Below, one piece after another: positions 33,086-42,913 of a stretch of 43,364 nt of DNA. The stretch is from Magnetospirillum moscoviense (GTDB taxonomy: Bacteria > Pseudomonadota > Alphaproteobacteria > Rhodospirillales > Magnetospirillaceae), in NCBI RefSeq assembly GCF_001650635.1, contig NZ_LWQU01000133.1, positions 1-43,364 on the forward strand. The letters are read 5' to 3'. A program made the position numbers and the translations under genes. The notes under the pieces are model-generated. The model did no database searches and was not told where the DNA came from. It saw only the letters and a program-made list of their open reading frames with translations. How positions within the stretch are numbered: the first letter of the stretch is position 1; each line of letters begins with the position of its first letter.

Positions 33086-33964
33086 CTAATCGCGCGACCG
33101 TTGGTCCAGGGCGCGTTGCAAGCCGTCGCCGGCGCGGTTGACGGCCAGCACGGTGACCAGGATGGCCAGGCCGGGCCACAAAGCCAGGGTCGGGGCCGAG
33201 GCGACGGTGCCGACCGCGCCGGTCAGCATGTTGCCCCAGCTGGCCAAGGGCGGGCGCACGCCAAGCCCCAGGAACGACAAGGCGCTTTCGATCAAGATGA
33301 CATGGCCGACGCTTAAGGTCGTGGCGACGATCACCGGCGAGGCGACGTCGGGCAGGATGTGGCGAAGCATGACGCGCACCGGGCCGGCGCCGATGGCGCG
33401 GGCGGCGCGGACATGGTCGCGGGCCTGCACCGACAGGGTCTCGGCCCGCACCAGGCGGGCCACCTGGGTCCAGCCAACCAGGGCGACGATGACGACGATG
33501 CGGCCGATGGCGAAGCCTTCCGAGTTCAAGGCCTCGGCGGACAGGCCCAGCTTGGCCGGATCGATGGCCGCCAGCACGATCAGCAGCGGCAACAGCGGCA
33601 GCGCCATCACCCCGTCGGTTAGCCGCATCAGCCCGGCATCGACGCGGCCGCCCAACGTCCCCGACAGCAAGCCGATCAGGGTGCCCAACAGGGCCGCCAG
33701 GCCGGCCGTGGCGCCAGCGACCGCCAGCGACACCCGGCCGCCATGCAGCAGGCGGGCGAGAACGTCGCGGCCCAATTCATCGGTTCCCAGCGGATGGTCC
33801 CACGATGGCGCGGTCAGCATCGCCGCCAGGTCCAGCGCCTCGGGGTCCTGGGCCAGCCAGGGCGCACCCAGGGCGGCCATTGTCAGGGCCACCAGCACGG
33901 CGAGTGCGGCCAGGGCGGGGCGGTCGGCCAGGAAGCGGGCCAGGATGCGCTGTGCAGGGCTCAT
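33086..33964 (-). CDS. ABC transporter permease, DppC/OppC family
   Basis: This 292-residue inner-membrane permease has a first helix near residues 15-35, the periplasmic segment SWDHPLGTDELGRDVLARLLHGGRVSL typical of OppC-type proteins, and the cytoplasmic coupling motif RAARAIGAGPVRVMLRHILPDV (EAA loop). Five to six membrane helices are expected. It pairs with the upstream permease and the family 5 binding protein to import peptides or nickel-like solutes. Its start overlaps the previous stop by 4 bases. No ATPase gene is present downstream, as the next gene is convergent. Confidence 0.92.
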   Translation of the reverse strand: MSPAQRILARFLADRPALAALAVLVALTMAALGAPWLAQDPEALDLAAMLTAPSWDHPLGTDELGRDVLARLLHGGRVSLAVAGATAGLAALLGTLIGLLSGTLGGRVDAGLMRLTDGVMALPLLPLLIVLAAIDPAKLGLSAEALNSEGFAIGRIVVIVALVGWTQVARLVRAETLSVQARDHVRAARAIGAGPVRVMLRHILPDVASPVIVATTLSVGHVILIESALSFLGLGVRPPLASWGNMLTGAVGTVASAPTLALWPGLAILVTVLAVNRAGDGLQRALDQRSRD

Positions 33965-34911
33965 CGGCGGCGCACCCTGGGGTCAAGCCAGGCATAGGCC
34001 AGGTCGGCCAGGATCGAGCCGGCCAGGGTCATGGCGGTGGCCAACAGCAGGCCCGACAGCGCCAGATTGAAATCGTTGCCCATCACCGCCTCGAAGATCA
34101 GCCGGCCCATGCCCGGCCAGGCGAACACCGTTTCGGTGATCAAGGCCCCCGAGAACAGGCCACCCACTTCCAGGGCGACGATGGTGGTGACCGGGATGGC
34201 GGCGTTGCGCAATTGGTGATGCAGCAGCACGCGGGTCGGGCCGCAGCCCTTGGCGATCGCGGTGCGGATATAATCAAGCCCGGCCTGTTCCAGCATGGCG
34301 GCGCGCATATGGCGGATATACTGGCCGGTACCGGCGATGGCCAGGGTCAGGGTCGGCAGCACCAGATGGCGCAGGCGGTCCACCAGCCCGCCGCCGCCAT
34401 CGTCCAGGCTGTGCATGCCGCCGGCCGGCAACCAGCCCAACTGCACGGCGAACAGCACCATCAGCATCAGCCCCAGCCAGAAGGTCGGCACCGACACCGA
34501 GACGAAGGCCAGCAGGTTGGCTGCGCGGTCGATCCAGCCGCCCGGTCGGCTGGCGGCCCAGATGCCCAGCGGCAGGGCCACCATCAGGGCCAAGGCCAGC
34601 GAGGCGACCATCAAAAGCGCGGTATTGGCCACGGCCGGAGCCAGGATATCAAGGACCGGGCGGGCGAACAGGCGGGAATAGCCCAGCTCGCCCCGGCCGA
34701 TCTGGGCCAGCCAGCGCAGATAACGCTCGGTCCACGGCCGGTCCAGGCCGTAAAGGGCCTTCAGGCGGACGGCGTCGGCGGCGGTCAAATGCGGGTCGGC
34801 CGCGATCATCAGGTCGATGGGGTCGCCCGGCATCAGCCCCATCAAGCCGTAGATGACGAAGCTCATCACCAGCAAGACCACGGCCGACTGGCCCAGGCGG
34901 GCGAGGATCAC
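33961..34911 (-). CDS. ABC transporter permease, DppB/OppB family
   Basis: This 316-residue permease begins MILARLGQSAVVLLVMSFVIYGLMGLMPGDP, the usual OppB start, and has the EAA loop YIRTAIAKGCGPTRVLLHHQLRNA. Six membrane helices fit the pattern. GTG 34911 overlaps the binding protein stop (GTGA), and the homology begins there, so the longer open frame is not used. It works with the DppC-like partner and the substrate-binding protein. Confidence 0.92.
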   Translation of the reverse strand: MILARLGQSAVVLLVMSFVIYGLMGLMPGDPIDLMIAADPHLTAADAVRLKALYGLDRPWTERYLRWLAQIGRGELGYSRLFARPVLDILAPAVANTALLMVASLALALMVALPLGIWAASRPGGWIDRAANLLAFVSVSVPTFWLGLMLMVLFAVQLGWLPAGGMHSLDDGGGGLVDRLRHLVLPTLTLAIAGTGQYIRHMRAAMLEQAGLDYIRTAIAKGCGPTRVLLHHQLRNAAIPVTTIVALEVGGLFSGALITETVFAWPGMGRLIFEAVMGNDFNLALSGLLLATAMTLAGSILADLAYAWLDPRVRRR

Positions 34912-36551
34912 CCCCACCGCCAGGTCTCGATCCACAAGGTGCTGGGGTCCTGATGGCCGGTGGGCGTCACCCCCTTCAGGGCCTTGGGCAGGATGAAGGT
35001 GTCGGCGCGGAAGAACAGCGGCAGGGCCGGCAATTCCTCGGCATAAAGATGCTGCAACTGGCGCCACAGCTCGACCCGCTTGGGGCGGTCCAGCTCGACC
35101 TCGATGGCGTCGAGCAACTGATCCATGCGCGGATTCTTGTAGCCGGGATAATTCTGGCCGGCCCAGGCATTGGCTTCGGCGGGGATCTGGCTGGAATGAA
35201 GGGTGGTGCGCGGCACGCTTTCAGGGGCCGAGTACCAGGCATACATCACCAGGCCCGGGAAGCGGCGCTGGGTCAGGGTCTGGCCGAACAGCACGCGCGG
35301 CGGCTCGGTCCTGATGCGCAAATCGATGCCCAGCTTCTTCCATTGCGCCTGCAGCACCTGGGCCACCAATTCGCGGGTACGGTTGCCGGCGGTGGTGGCC
35401 AGTTCGATATACAAGGGCTCGCCCTTGGCGTTGCGGCGCAGATTGCCCTGCAGGGTCCAGCCGGCTTCGTCCAGCAGGCGGGCGGCCTTGGCCGGGTCGA
35501 AGGAATATTTCGGCACGTCGTCGGCATGGACGCCGTCCAGCGGGTTGACGGCGGTATGGGCCACCGGCTGGCGGCCGTCGAACAATTGCTTCGAGATCGC
35601 CGCGCGGTCGGTGGCATACATCAAGGCCTGGCGCAGCCGCAGGTCGGTCAGCATCGGCACCGACAGGTTGGCGTCCAGATGCTCGTAGACCAGGCTGGAT
35701 TTGTAGGTGATGGCGAAGCGCGGATCGGCCCGCTTGGCGAACGCGATGGCTTGGTCCAAAGGCAGGCCCAGCTCGCCGGGTATCATGTCGATGCCGCCCG
35801 ACAACAGATTGGCTTCCAGGGCCGGGGTGTTCTCGACCGTCTTGACGACGATGCGGGCAAAGGCTGCCTTGGTGCCCTTCCAGTGGGAATTGGGTTCCAG
35901 CACGATGTGGCTGCCCTGGACCGCCTGGGTGATGCGGTAGGGGCCGTTATAGAGGCCCGGATTGGCGCTGTCCTGGTCGTAGGCGGTGCGGTTGCGGTAC
36001 TCGGCCGGCGCGGCCTGGAAGCGCTTCTTCTCGACATGGGCCGGCAGCAGGGCGAAATCGTTGATGGCGTTGTAGTCGAAGGTCAGGCGGTCGAGATGCA
36101 GCACGAAGGTCCGCTTGTCCTTGGCCTCGATCTTCAAGATGCGGCGATAAAGCTCGGCATTGGCGATGCCCGATTGCGGATGGCGGCCGACCTCCCAGGT
36201 GAACAGGACGTCGTCGGTGCTGACCGGGGTGCCGTCGGCCCAGACGGAATCGGCCCGCAAGGTGTAGGTCAAGGCCACGCCCTGCTTGCCATCGGCGGTC
36301 TTTTCCGGCACCGCCAGCTTGTTGTCGATGGTGGGAAGCGTCTCGCACAGCATGCAGATCAGCTTCCAGTCGGGGCCATAGGCGGTGAGCGGCCGCCGGG
36401 CCATGGCCAGAACATAGGTCTTGGCCAGCATCGATTCGATGCCCGGATGCAGCGTCACCGGATATTGGGTGATGCCGATGACCAGATCGTCCTTTGCCCG
36501 GGCCGGGGCGGCCAGCAGCAAAAGCGACAACAGGGCGAGCAGGCGGATCAT
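34908..36551 (-). CDS. ABC transporter substrate-binding protein, family 5
   Basis: This 547-residue periplasmic protein has a signal peptide (MIRLLALLSLLLLAAPARA, about 1-19) and the SBP_bac_5 fold. Recognisable parts are DLVIGITQYPVTLHPGIES, YTLRADSVWADGTPVSTDDVLFTWE, GLYNGPYRITQ, LRLRQALMYATDRAAI and the C-terminal LPALPLFFRADTFILP. This family binds oligopeptides, nickel or similar solutes; the binding pocket does not reveal which. First gene of a three-gene operon with two permeases and no ATPase. A possible promoter (TTGTTT and TAGGAT, 16 bases apart) lies at 36582-36609. Confidence 0.92.
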   Translation of the reverse strand: MIRLLALLSLLLLAAPARAKDDLVIGITQYPVTLHPGIESMLAKTYVLAMARRPLTAYGPDWKLICMLCETLPTIDNKLAVPEKTADGKQGVALTYTLRADSVWADGTPVSTDDVLFTWEVGRHPQSGIANAELYRRILKIEAKDKRTFVLHLDRLTFDYNAINDFALLPAHVEKKRFQAAPAEYRNRTAYDQDSANPGLYNGPYRITQAVQGSHIVLEPNSHWKGTKAAFARIVVKTVENTPALEANLLSGGIDMIPGELGLPLDQAIAFAKRADPRFAITYKSSLVYEHLDANLSVPMLTDLRLRQALMYATDRAAISKQLFDGRQPVAHTAVNPLDGVHADDVPKYSFDPAKAARLLDEAGWTLQGNLRRNAKGEPLYIELATTAGNRTRELVAQVLQAQWKKLGIDLRIRTEPPRVLFGQTLTQRRFPGLVMYAWYSAPESVPRTTLHSSQIPAEANAWAGQNYPGYKNPRMDQLLDAIEVELDRPKRVELWRQLQHLYAEELPALPLFFRADTFILPKALKGVTPTGHQDPSTLWIETWRWG

Positions 36552-36603
36552 GCCGGTCTCCGGGCGGGTTGTACTCGCCCGATCCTACACCGGCCGCTGG
36601 CCC

Positions 36604-36639
36604 AAACAAAGCCGGGCCGCCCTGGGGGGGCGGCCCGGC
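36604..36639 (-). terminator. Terminator after the small lipoprotein
   Basis: A perfect 11-bp stem (GCCGGGCCGCC and GGCGGCCCGGC) with a 7-base loop, followed on the minus strand by TTTGTTTG. It separates the lipoprotein from the ABC operon downstream. Confidence 0.8.
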
Positions 36640-36654
36640 CCGGATTGCCGGTTT

Positions 36655-36969
36655 CTATTTGGTCGGAGCCTGCTGGTTATAGGGGCACCAGGCCGGCAGT
36701 TTGGTGGTATCGACGGTGCCGTCGGCATTCAACGGTGGCCCCATGCGGCCGGGGCCGAAGGTCTGGCCGGGGGCGGCGGCACGGTTCATCATCATCGGTC
36801 CGGGGCCGAACTGGCCGCTCTGGCGGGCCTTGATCATTTCCTCGTGACGCCAGCCGGGGCCGTAGCCGGGGCCGACATTCTTCGGGGTGGTATCTTCGGC
36901 GGCGGCGGCGCAGCCGGCCAGAAGCAGCAGACCGGCGAAGGCGGCGATGGTCTTGGTCAGGGTCTTCAT
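36655..36969 (-). CDS. Small lipoprotein, unknown function
   Basis: This 104-residue protein has a lipoprotein signal peptide (MKTLTKTIAAFAGLLLLAGC) with lipobox LAGC, so Cys20 should be lipidated. The mature part is rich in Gly, Pro and Met (GPGYGPGW, FGPGPMMMNRAA, FGPGRMGPP) and ends in LPAWCPYNQQ. An AGGAGG ribosome site is 5 bases before ATG 36969. Low-complexity Gly-Pro-Met repeats suggest a disordered, possibly metal-binding, chain. I do not recognise the family. It diverges from the SUMF1-fold gene. Confidence 0.75.
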   Translation of the reverse strand: MKTLTKTIAAFAGLLLLAGCAAAAEDTTPKNVGPGYGPGWRHEEMIKARQSGQFGPGPMMMNRAAAPGQTFGPGRMGPPLNADGTVDTTKLPAWCPYNQQAPTK

Positions 36970-37063
36970 GGCATCCTCCTGTGGTCCAAATCCTTGCTTG
37001 GATCCCATTAGACGCCTTGCCGGTAACGCCATGACGGGCCGGTTGGTAACGGAGTGTAACGCG

Positions 37064-37735
37064 GTGCTTCGACTGGCTTTGGCGATGGTTGTGCTGGCCG
37101 TTCCGGCCGTGATTCTTCTGGCCGTTCCGGCCGTGATTCTTCTGGCCGTTCCGGCCGCCGCCGCCCCCTATCCCGACATGGTGGATCTGCCCGGCCGCCC
37201 GCTGGCGATGGCCCGCACCGAAACCACCGTCGGCCAGTGGCGGGCCTGCGTCGAGGATGGCGGCTGCTCGGCCAAGCCCTCGTTGCGCTGGTCCGAGCCC
37301 GACCATCCGATGACCGACGTCACCCTGGCCGACGCCGAGGCCTTCGCCACCTGGCTCAGCCGGGCCACCGGCCGTCACCACCGCCTGCCAACCATCGAGG
37401 AATGGGAAATCGCCGCCCGCGCCGGCACCAAGACCGCCTTCGCCTGGGGCGAAACCATGCAGCCCGGGCGCGCCGTCTGTTACGGCTGCGATCCCCGTTT
37501 CGACCATCGCCCGGCCCCGGTGGCGACCATGGCGGCCAATCCGTGGGGTCTGTTCGACATGCATGGCAATGTGTGGGAATGGACGCAAACCTGCGCCGAT
37601 CCCGAGTGCCGGACCCGCTGGGTGGCCGGCGGCTCGTGGTATTTCGTGCCGCACCAGTCGCGATCCGATGGCCGCTCGGCCCAGGATGCGCGGCTATGGA
37701 GCTACGACATCGGCTTTCGGGTGGTCAGGGACTGA
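37064..37735 (+). CDS. Exported SUMF1/FGE-fold protein
   Basis: This 223-residue protein has a long signal peptide made of repeated hydrophobic octapeptides, then a formylglycine-generating-enzyme-like domain: ARTETTVGQWRACV, HPMTDVTLADAEAFATWLSRATG, RLPTIEEWEIAARAG, NPWGLFDMHGNVWEWT, WVAGGSWYF and IGFRVVRD. The active-site cysteine pair found in true FGE is not visible after GGSW, so it is probably a structural or binding variant. I prefer GTG 37064 (GGAG 9 bases upstream), which starts the hydrophobic run; ATG 37031 is an alternative. Divergent from the lipoprotein. Confidence 0.78.
   Translation: MLRLALAMVVLAVPAVILLAVPAVILLAVPAAAAPYPDMVDLPGRPLAMARTETTVGQWRACVEDGGCSAKPSLRWSEPDHPMTDVTLADAEAFATWLSRATGRHHRLPTIEEWEIAARAGTKTAFAWGETMQPGRAVCYGCDPRFDHRPAPVATMAANPWGLFDMHGNVWEWTQTCADPECRTRWVAGGSWYFVPHQSRSDGRSAQDARLWSYDIGFRVVRD
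37094..37157 (+). repeat. In-frame 24-bp tandem repeat in the signal peptide
   Basis: Two complete copies of a 24-bp unit (37094-37117 and 37118-37141) and a third partial copy (37142-37157) follow each other without a mismatch. Each encodes LAVPAVIL. The repeat forms the hydrophobic core of the signal peptide of the SUMF1-fold protein. Confidence 0.9.
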
Positions 37736-37739
37736 AGTC

Positions 37740-38168
37740 TTAAGCCGCGTGCGGGTGGGGCAGGGTGGCGACCGACAGCCAGAATTGCTTGAACTGGCGC
37801 ACCGTGTGAATGAAGTCGTCCAGGTTGACCGGCTTCGAGATGAAGGCGTTGACCCCGGTGGAATAGCAATAATCCACATCCTCGCGCTGGGTCGAGGTGG
37901 TCAGCGTCACCACCGGAATGGTCTTCAGAGACGGATCGGACTTGATGGCGCGCAGCACCTCGCGGCCATCCATCTTCGGCATGTTGAGGTCCAGCAGCAC
38001 GATATCGGGCCGCGGCTTGTCGGCATAGGCCCCGTTGCGGTGCAGGAAGGCCATGGCCTCAACGCCATCGATGACATGGTGAAGGGTGTCGAGCGGCGCT
38101 TCCTCTCGCAGGGCTTCCTTGACCAGGCGCGCGTCGCCCCGGCTGTCGTCCACCAGCAAGATTTCCAT
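37740..38168 (-). CDS. Single-domain response regulator (Rcp1-like)
   Basis: This 142-residue receiver domain has no output domain. The acidic pair is VDDS at residues 7-8, the phosphoacceptor is D60 in IVLLDLNMPKMDG, the switch Thr is in VTLTTS, and the conserved Lys is in FISKPVN. The start region MEILLVDDSRGDARLVKEAL and the longer loop before D60 resemble Rcp1-type regulators that work with histidine kinases of the phytochrome group. No kinase is nearby. ATG 38168 is the start of the conserved strand. Confidence 0.92.
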   Translation of the reverse strand: MEILLVDDSRGDARLVKEALREEAPLDTLHHVIDGVEAMAFLHRNGAYADKPRPDIVLLDLNMPKMDGREVLRAIKSDPSLKTIPVVTLTTSTQREDVDYCYSTGVNAFISKPVNLDDFIHTVRQFKQFWLSVATLPHPHAA

Positions 38169-38308
38169 GGGACGGCTCCCAACCATACCGAATCAGTCCC
38201 TTAATACGGTCGATCTATCCATTGATCAGGATAGGGGAAAAAACCAGATACTTCAACGGTCCGGCCAAGTCGGGACGAATCTCCCACCAAAATACACAGG
38301 GAAAACAC

Positions 38309-38337
38309 TTAACATCACCAGATTGGTAGGGTAGTGT
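38309..38337 (+). promoter_or_regulatory. Predicted promoter of the TauE/SafE gene
   Basis: TTAACA (38309-38314) and TAGTGT (38332-38337) are 17 bases apart, 30 bases before the GTG at 38368. Transcription would start near 38344. Confidence 0.45.
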
Positions 38338-38367
38338 GATGATCAAGGTGAAACCTGGGGAAAGCCC

Positions 38368-39165
38368 GTGATCGAGCTGTTGAATGGTCTCAACCCCCTT
38401 TATTCCCTGTCGGGCTTGGGTGTCGGCATCCTGGTCGGCCTGACCGGGGTAGGGGGCGGCTCGTTGATGACGCCATTGCTGATCCTGGCCTTCGGCTTCC
38501 ATCCGGCCACCGCCGTCGGCACCGATCTGTTGTATGCCGCCGTCACCAAAAGCGGCGGAACGGTCGTCCACGGGATGAATCGCAACGTCGATTGGCGGCT
38601 GGCCGGCTGGTTGGCGTTGGGCAGCGTGCCGGCGACCGGGGCCACCTTGGCCCTGCTCTTTCATCTGGGGGTGACCGGCAAGCAAGCCGGCGGCTTGATG
38701 TCGGCCGGGCTGGGGGTGGCGCTGTTGCTGACCGCGCTGGCGATCTTCTATCGCGGCCGCCTGCTGCGCTGGGCCGAAAGCCGGCCGCGCCGGCTGTCGC
38801 GGGATGCCACGATCCGCACCACCATCTGGCTGGGCGCGATCATGGGGCTGTTGGTCTCGGTGTCGTCGGTCGGTGCCGGCGCCATCGGCGTGACCGCCCT
38901 GTTGCTGCTTTATCCCGGCCTGCCGACCGCCCGCATCGTCGGCACCGACATCGCCCACGCGGTGCCCCTGACCCTGGTGGCCGGCATCGGCCATTGGATG
39001 CTGGGCTCGGTCGATTGGCTGTTGCTGGTCTCGCTGCTGGTCGGTTCGCTGCCCGGCATCGCCATCGGCTCGGCCCTGGCGGTGCGGGTGCCGGAAGCGG
39101 TGCTGCGCCCGCTGCTGGCCACCGTGCTGGTGGTGATCGGCGGTAAATTGCTGTTGTCGGCCTAA
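38368..39165 (+). CDS. TauE/SafE-family anion exporter
   Basis: This 265-residue membrane protein has about eight helices in two inverted halves: GVGILVGLTGVGGGSLMTPLLIL near the start and GLLVSVSSVGAGAIGVTALLLLYP in the second half are the paired signature regions. The family exports sulfite or sulfoacetate-type anions or imports sulfur compounds. The likely start is GTG 38368, as the first helix follows at once and no ATG is close. It is monocistronic, ending at a terminator 37 bases on. Confidence 0.9.
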   Translation: MIELLNGLNPLYSLSGLGVGILVGLTGVGGGSLMTPLLILAFGFHPATAVGTDLLYAAVTKSGGTVVHGMNRNVDWRLAGWLALGSVPATGATLALLFHLGVTGKQAGGLMSAGLGVALLLTALAIFYRGRLLRWAESRPRRLSRDATIRTTIWLGAIMGLLVSVSSVGAGAIGVTALLLLYPGLPTARIVGTDIAHAVPLTLVAGIGHWMLGSVDWLLLVSLLVGSLPGIAIGSALAVRVPEAVLRPLLATVLVVIGGKLLLSA

Positions 39166-39201
39166 TGCGCGAAGCTTGTTAGGCGCGAAGCGCGGCCCGA
39201 T

Positions 39202-39234
39202 CCCGGGCGGCTCAATCGCCGCTCGGGCTTTTTT
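39202..39234 (+). terminator. Terminator after the TauE/SafE gene
   Basis: CCCGGGCGGC and GCCGCTCGGG pair with one G-T wobble around a 6-base loop, followed by CTTTTTT. Confidence 0.8.
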
Positions 39235-39305
39235 GCACAGTGCCAAGCCCGGCGGCGTCTGAGCCGGCCCGGCACGGGCAGCGCTTCGCGCATAAAGCGA
39301 AGCCT

Positions 39306-40604
<1,299 letters not shown>

Positions 40605-40680
40605 ATGTCGCGTTCGTCCTGGTCGGGTGGAAAGGGCAAGGGTTTAGCCCCCGGCCAGGGGCCGGGTCAAGCCTGCCGTG

Positions 40681-41235
40681 TTAAAGCTTCGGCAGGGTCA
40701 CGCCCTTCTGGCCCATATATTTGCCGGCGCGGTCGCCATAGGACGTCTCGCACGGCGAATCTCCCTTCAGGAAGATGAACTGGCAAGCACCCTCGTTGGC
40801 ATAGATCTTGGCCGGCAGCGGCGTGGTATTGGAAAATTCCAGCGTCACATGGCCTTCCCATTCGGGCTCCAGCGGGGTGACGTTGACGATGATGCCGCAG
40901 CGGGCATAGGTCGACTTGCCCAGGCAGATCACCAAGGTATCGCGCGGAATGCGGAAATATTCCACGGTGCGGGCCAGGGCGAAGGAATTGGGCGGAATGA
41001 CGCAGACGTCGGTCTCGCGGTCGACGAAGCTCTTTTCCGAGAATTGCTTGGGATCGACCACCGCCGAATCGACGTTGGTGAAGATCTTGAACTCGGGCGC
41101 CACCCGGGCGTCGTAGCCATAGGACGACAGCCCGTACGAGATCACGCCTTCCCGCTGCAGCTTCTCGGTGAACGGCTCGATCATGCCCTTGGTCAGGGCC
41201 ATTTCACGAATCCAGGTATCGGGCATGACGGACAT
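40681..41235 (-). CDS. dcd: dCTP deaminase
   Basis: This 184-residue enzyme deaminates dCTP to dUTP, the precursor of thymidylate. The start [22 protein letters not shown] is that of the alphaproteobacterial type. FGxxG-like [24 protein letters not shown] and [24 protein letters not shown] carry the catalytic Glu and substrate-binding residues, and the end [14 protein letters not shown] is complete. It lies upstream of murA and 33 bases after a small basic gene. Confidence 0.96.
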   Translation of the reverse strand: MSVMPDTWIREMALTKGMIEPFTEKLQREGVISYGLSSYGYDARVAPEFKIFTNVDSAVVDPKQFSEKSFVDRETDVCVIPPNSFALARTVEYFRIPRDTLVICLGKSTYARCGIIVNVTPLEPEWEGHVTLEFSNTTPLPAKIYANEGACQFIFLKGDSPCETSYGDRAGKYMGQKGVTLPKL

Positions 41236-41268
41236 GTGCGGGCGCTCCCCTCGAAGGTCTCGGGCTTT

Positions 41269-41466
41269 TTACCGTTTGGCCCGGTCCAGCGCAAGGTCGG
41301 CCTGGGCGGACGGCGCGACCTCCGGTTCGGTGTCTGTGCGCTCGCGTTCTTGCTGTTTGCGCCGGGCCAGATTGGCGCGCAGCGCCTCGGCCTGACGCAT
41401 CTTGCGCAGTTCGGCTCCGGTCGGCGATTTCGGCTTCGCGGCGGGCGGGCGGGGGGTGTCGGTCAT
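41269..41466 (-). CDS. Small basic hypothetical protein
   Basis: This 65-residue protein starts MTDTPRPPAAKPKSPTGAELRKMRQAEALRANLARRKQQ, with a proline-rich N-terminus followed by one charged helix, and ends AQADLALDRAKR. Such small proteins are commonly seen beside dcd in related bacteria. The helix could bind nucleic acid or ribosomes, but no function is recognised. ATG 41466 is chosen because the upstream open frame continues only into the tRNA leader region. Confidence 0.65.
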   Translation of the reverse strand: MTDTPRPPAAKPKSPTGAELRKMRQAEALRANLARRKQQERERTDTEPEVAPSAQADLALDRAKR

Positions 41467-41592
41467 GGCCGCTATTTTCCGCCGAAAATTTCCTTGGTCA
41501 ATGGGGGAGGAATCCCGCTTGACGTTATGAAAGGGGGTGTGGCATAAAGCGCCCCTCTTCGGGGGGGCACCCTTTGCCCCCGTGTACGAGAT

Positions 41593-41668
41593 GCTGCCGT
41601 AGCTCAGTCGGTAGAGCATACCCTTGGTAAGGGTAAGGTCGATGGTTCGATTCCATTCGGCAGCACCA
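41593..41668 (+). tRNA. tRNA-Thr (anticodon GGT)
   Basis: A 76-base tRNA with encoded CCA. The acceptor stem GCTGCCG pairs with CGGCAGC, the D arm TAGCTCAGTCGGTAGAGC is present, the anticodon stem is ACCCTTGGTAAGGGT with anticodon GGT, and the T arm is ATGGTTCGATTCCAT. The discriminator base is A. It forms the right edge of the intact chromosomal block. Confidence 0.96.
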
Positions 41669-41692
41669 TTTTTCTCCTGAGATTTCAGGACA

Positions 41693-42099
41693 TCAGGCCG
41701 GGCCAGAAGCCCGGCCTTTTTGTTGCGCGCGTGCCCCGATGCCCAGCGCCAGGGTCAGCAAAAGCGTCGCCGCGGCGAAGGTGGTGCGCGTTCCGGCCGC
41801 GACCTTAGCCGGAGCGGCCAGGGCGATATCGCCGCTTCCCGCCCCGAAGGCGAAGATCGCCCCCATCACCGAGGCCCCGGTGATCAGGCCGAGATTGCGC
41901 GACAGGCTCAGCATCGCCGAAGCGGCGCCGCGCTGACCGGCGTGGATGCCGGTCATGATGGCGGTGTTGTTGGCCACCTGGAACAAGGCGTAGCCGGCGG
42001 TGACCAGTGCCAGCGGCACCAGATAGCCGCCGATCCCCCACATTTCAGGAATCAGGGCTAGGGCCAGGCAGCCCATGGACGTCGGCAGGCCCAGCCCGT

Positions 42100-42105
<6 letters not shown>
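41693..42105 (-). pseudogene. MFS transporter, C-terminal fragment
   Basis: About 130 residues show the last membrane helices of an EmrB/QacA-type major facilitator: GGYLVPLALVTAGYALFQVANNTAIMTG, then RGAASAMLSLSRNLGLITGASVMGAIFAF (typical 14-TM drug-efflux pattern) and TFAAATLLLTLALGIG. The 3' end is native, ending at the tRNA-Thr terminator. The N-terminal two thirds are missing: upstream of about 42105 the sequence becomes aconitase in a different frame. No start codon of its own is likely. Confidence 0.75.
41695..41721. terminator. Terminator between tRNA-Thr and the MFS remnant
   Basis: A perfect 9-bp stem (AGGCCGGGC and GCCCGGCCT) with a 5-base loop is followed by TTTTT. It serves the tRNA on the plus strand and overlaps the stop of the minus-strand MFS fragment. 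Confidence 0.8.
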
Positions 42106-42602
<497 letters not shown>

Positions 42603-42606
<4 letters not shown>

Positions 42607-42913
42607 ACACCCATCGTGTCGCCATCGCCAACAGCCGCCTGGTCGCGATCGATGACAGCGGCGTCCGCTTCCGCTGGAAGGACTATCGCCATCACGACAA
42701 ACAGAAGGTGATGACGCTGCAGCCCAGCGAATTCATCCGCCGCTTCCTGCTCCACGTCCTGCCCGACGGCTTTCACCGCATTCGCCACTATGGCTTCCTC
42801 GCCAACGGCCGCCGCGCCGCCAAGCTGGAAAGCTGCCGCCGCCTGCTGGCCGTGTCGGCACCGCCGCCGGTCACCGTGACCGAAACCCCGGACGACTACC
42901 GCGACCGCCATCA
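42603..42913 (+). pseudogene. IS91-family transposase, internal fragment (right copy)
   Basis: This plus-strand piece encodes [20 protein letters not shown] and continues through RFLLHVLPDGFHRIRHYGFLANG to TETPDDYRDRH, the same part of the IS91-type transposase as at the left edge. It begins slightly more upstream (from 42606) and ends more upstream (at 42913) than the left copy. From 42632 to 42913 it matches bases 307-26 with two substitutions. Neither element end (oriIS/terIS) is visible. It is bounded by aconitase on the left and phage sequence on the right. Confidence 0.75.

Noticed and set aside
33086-36551. Complete ABC importer operon
   Set aside because: Only the binding protein and two permeases are present. 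The neighbouring genes are not ATPases, so the ATPase must be encoded elsewhere.
37064-37735. True formylglycine-generating enzyme
   Set aside because: The cysteine pair needed for catalysis is not visible and no sulfatase gene is nearby.
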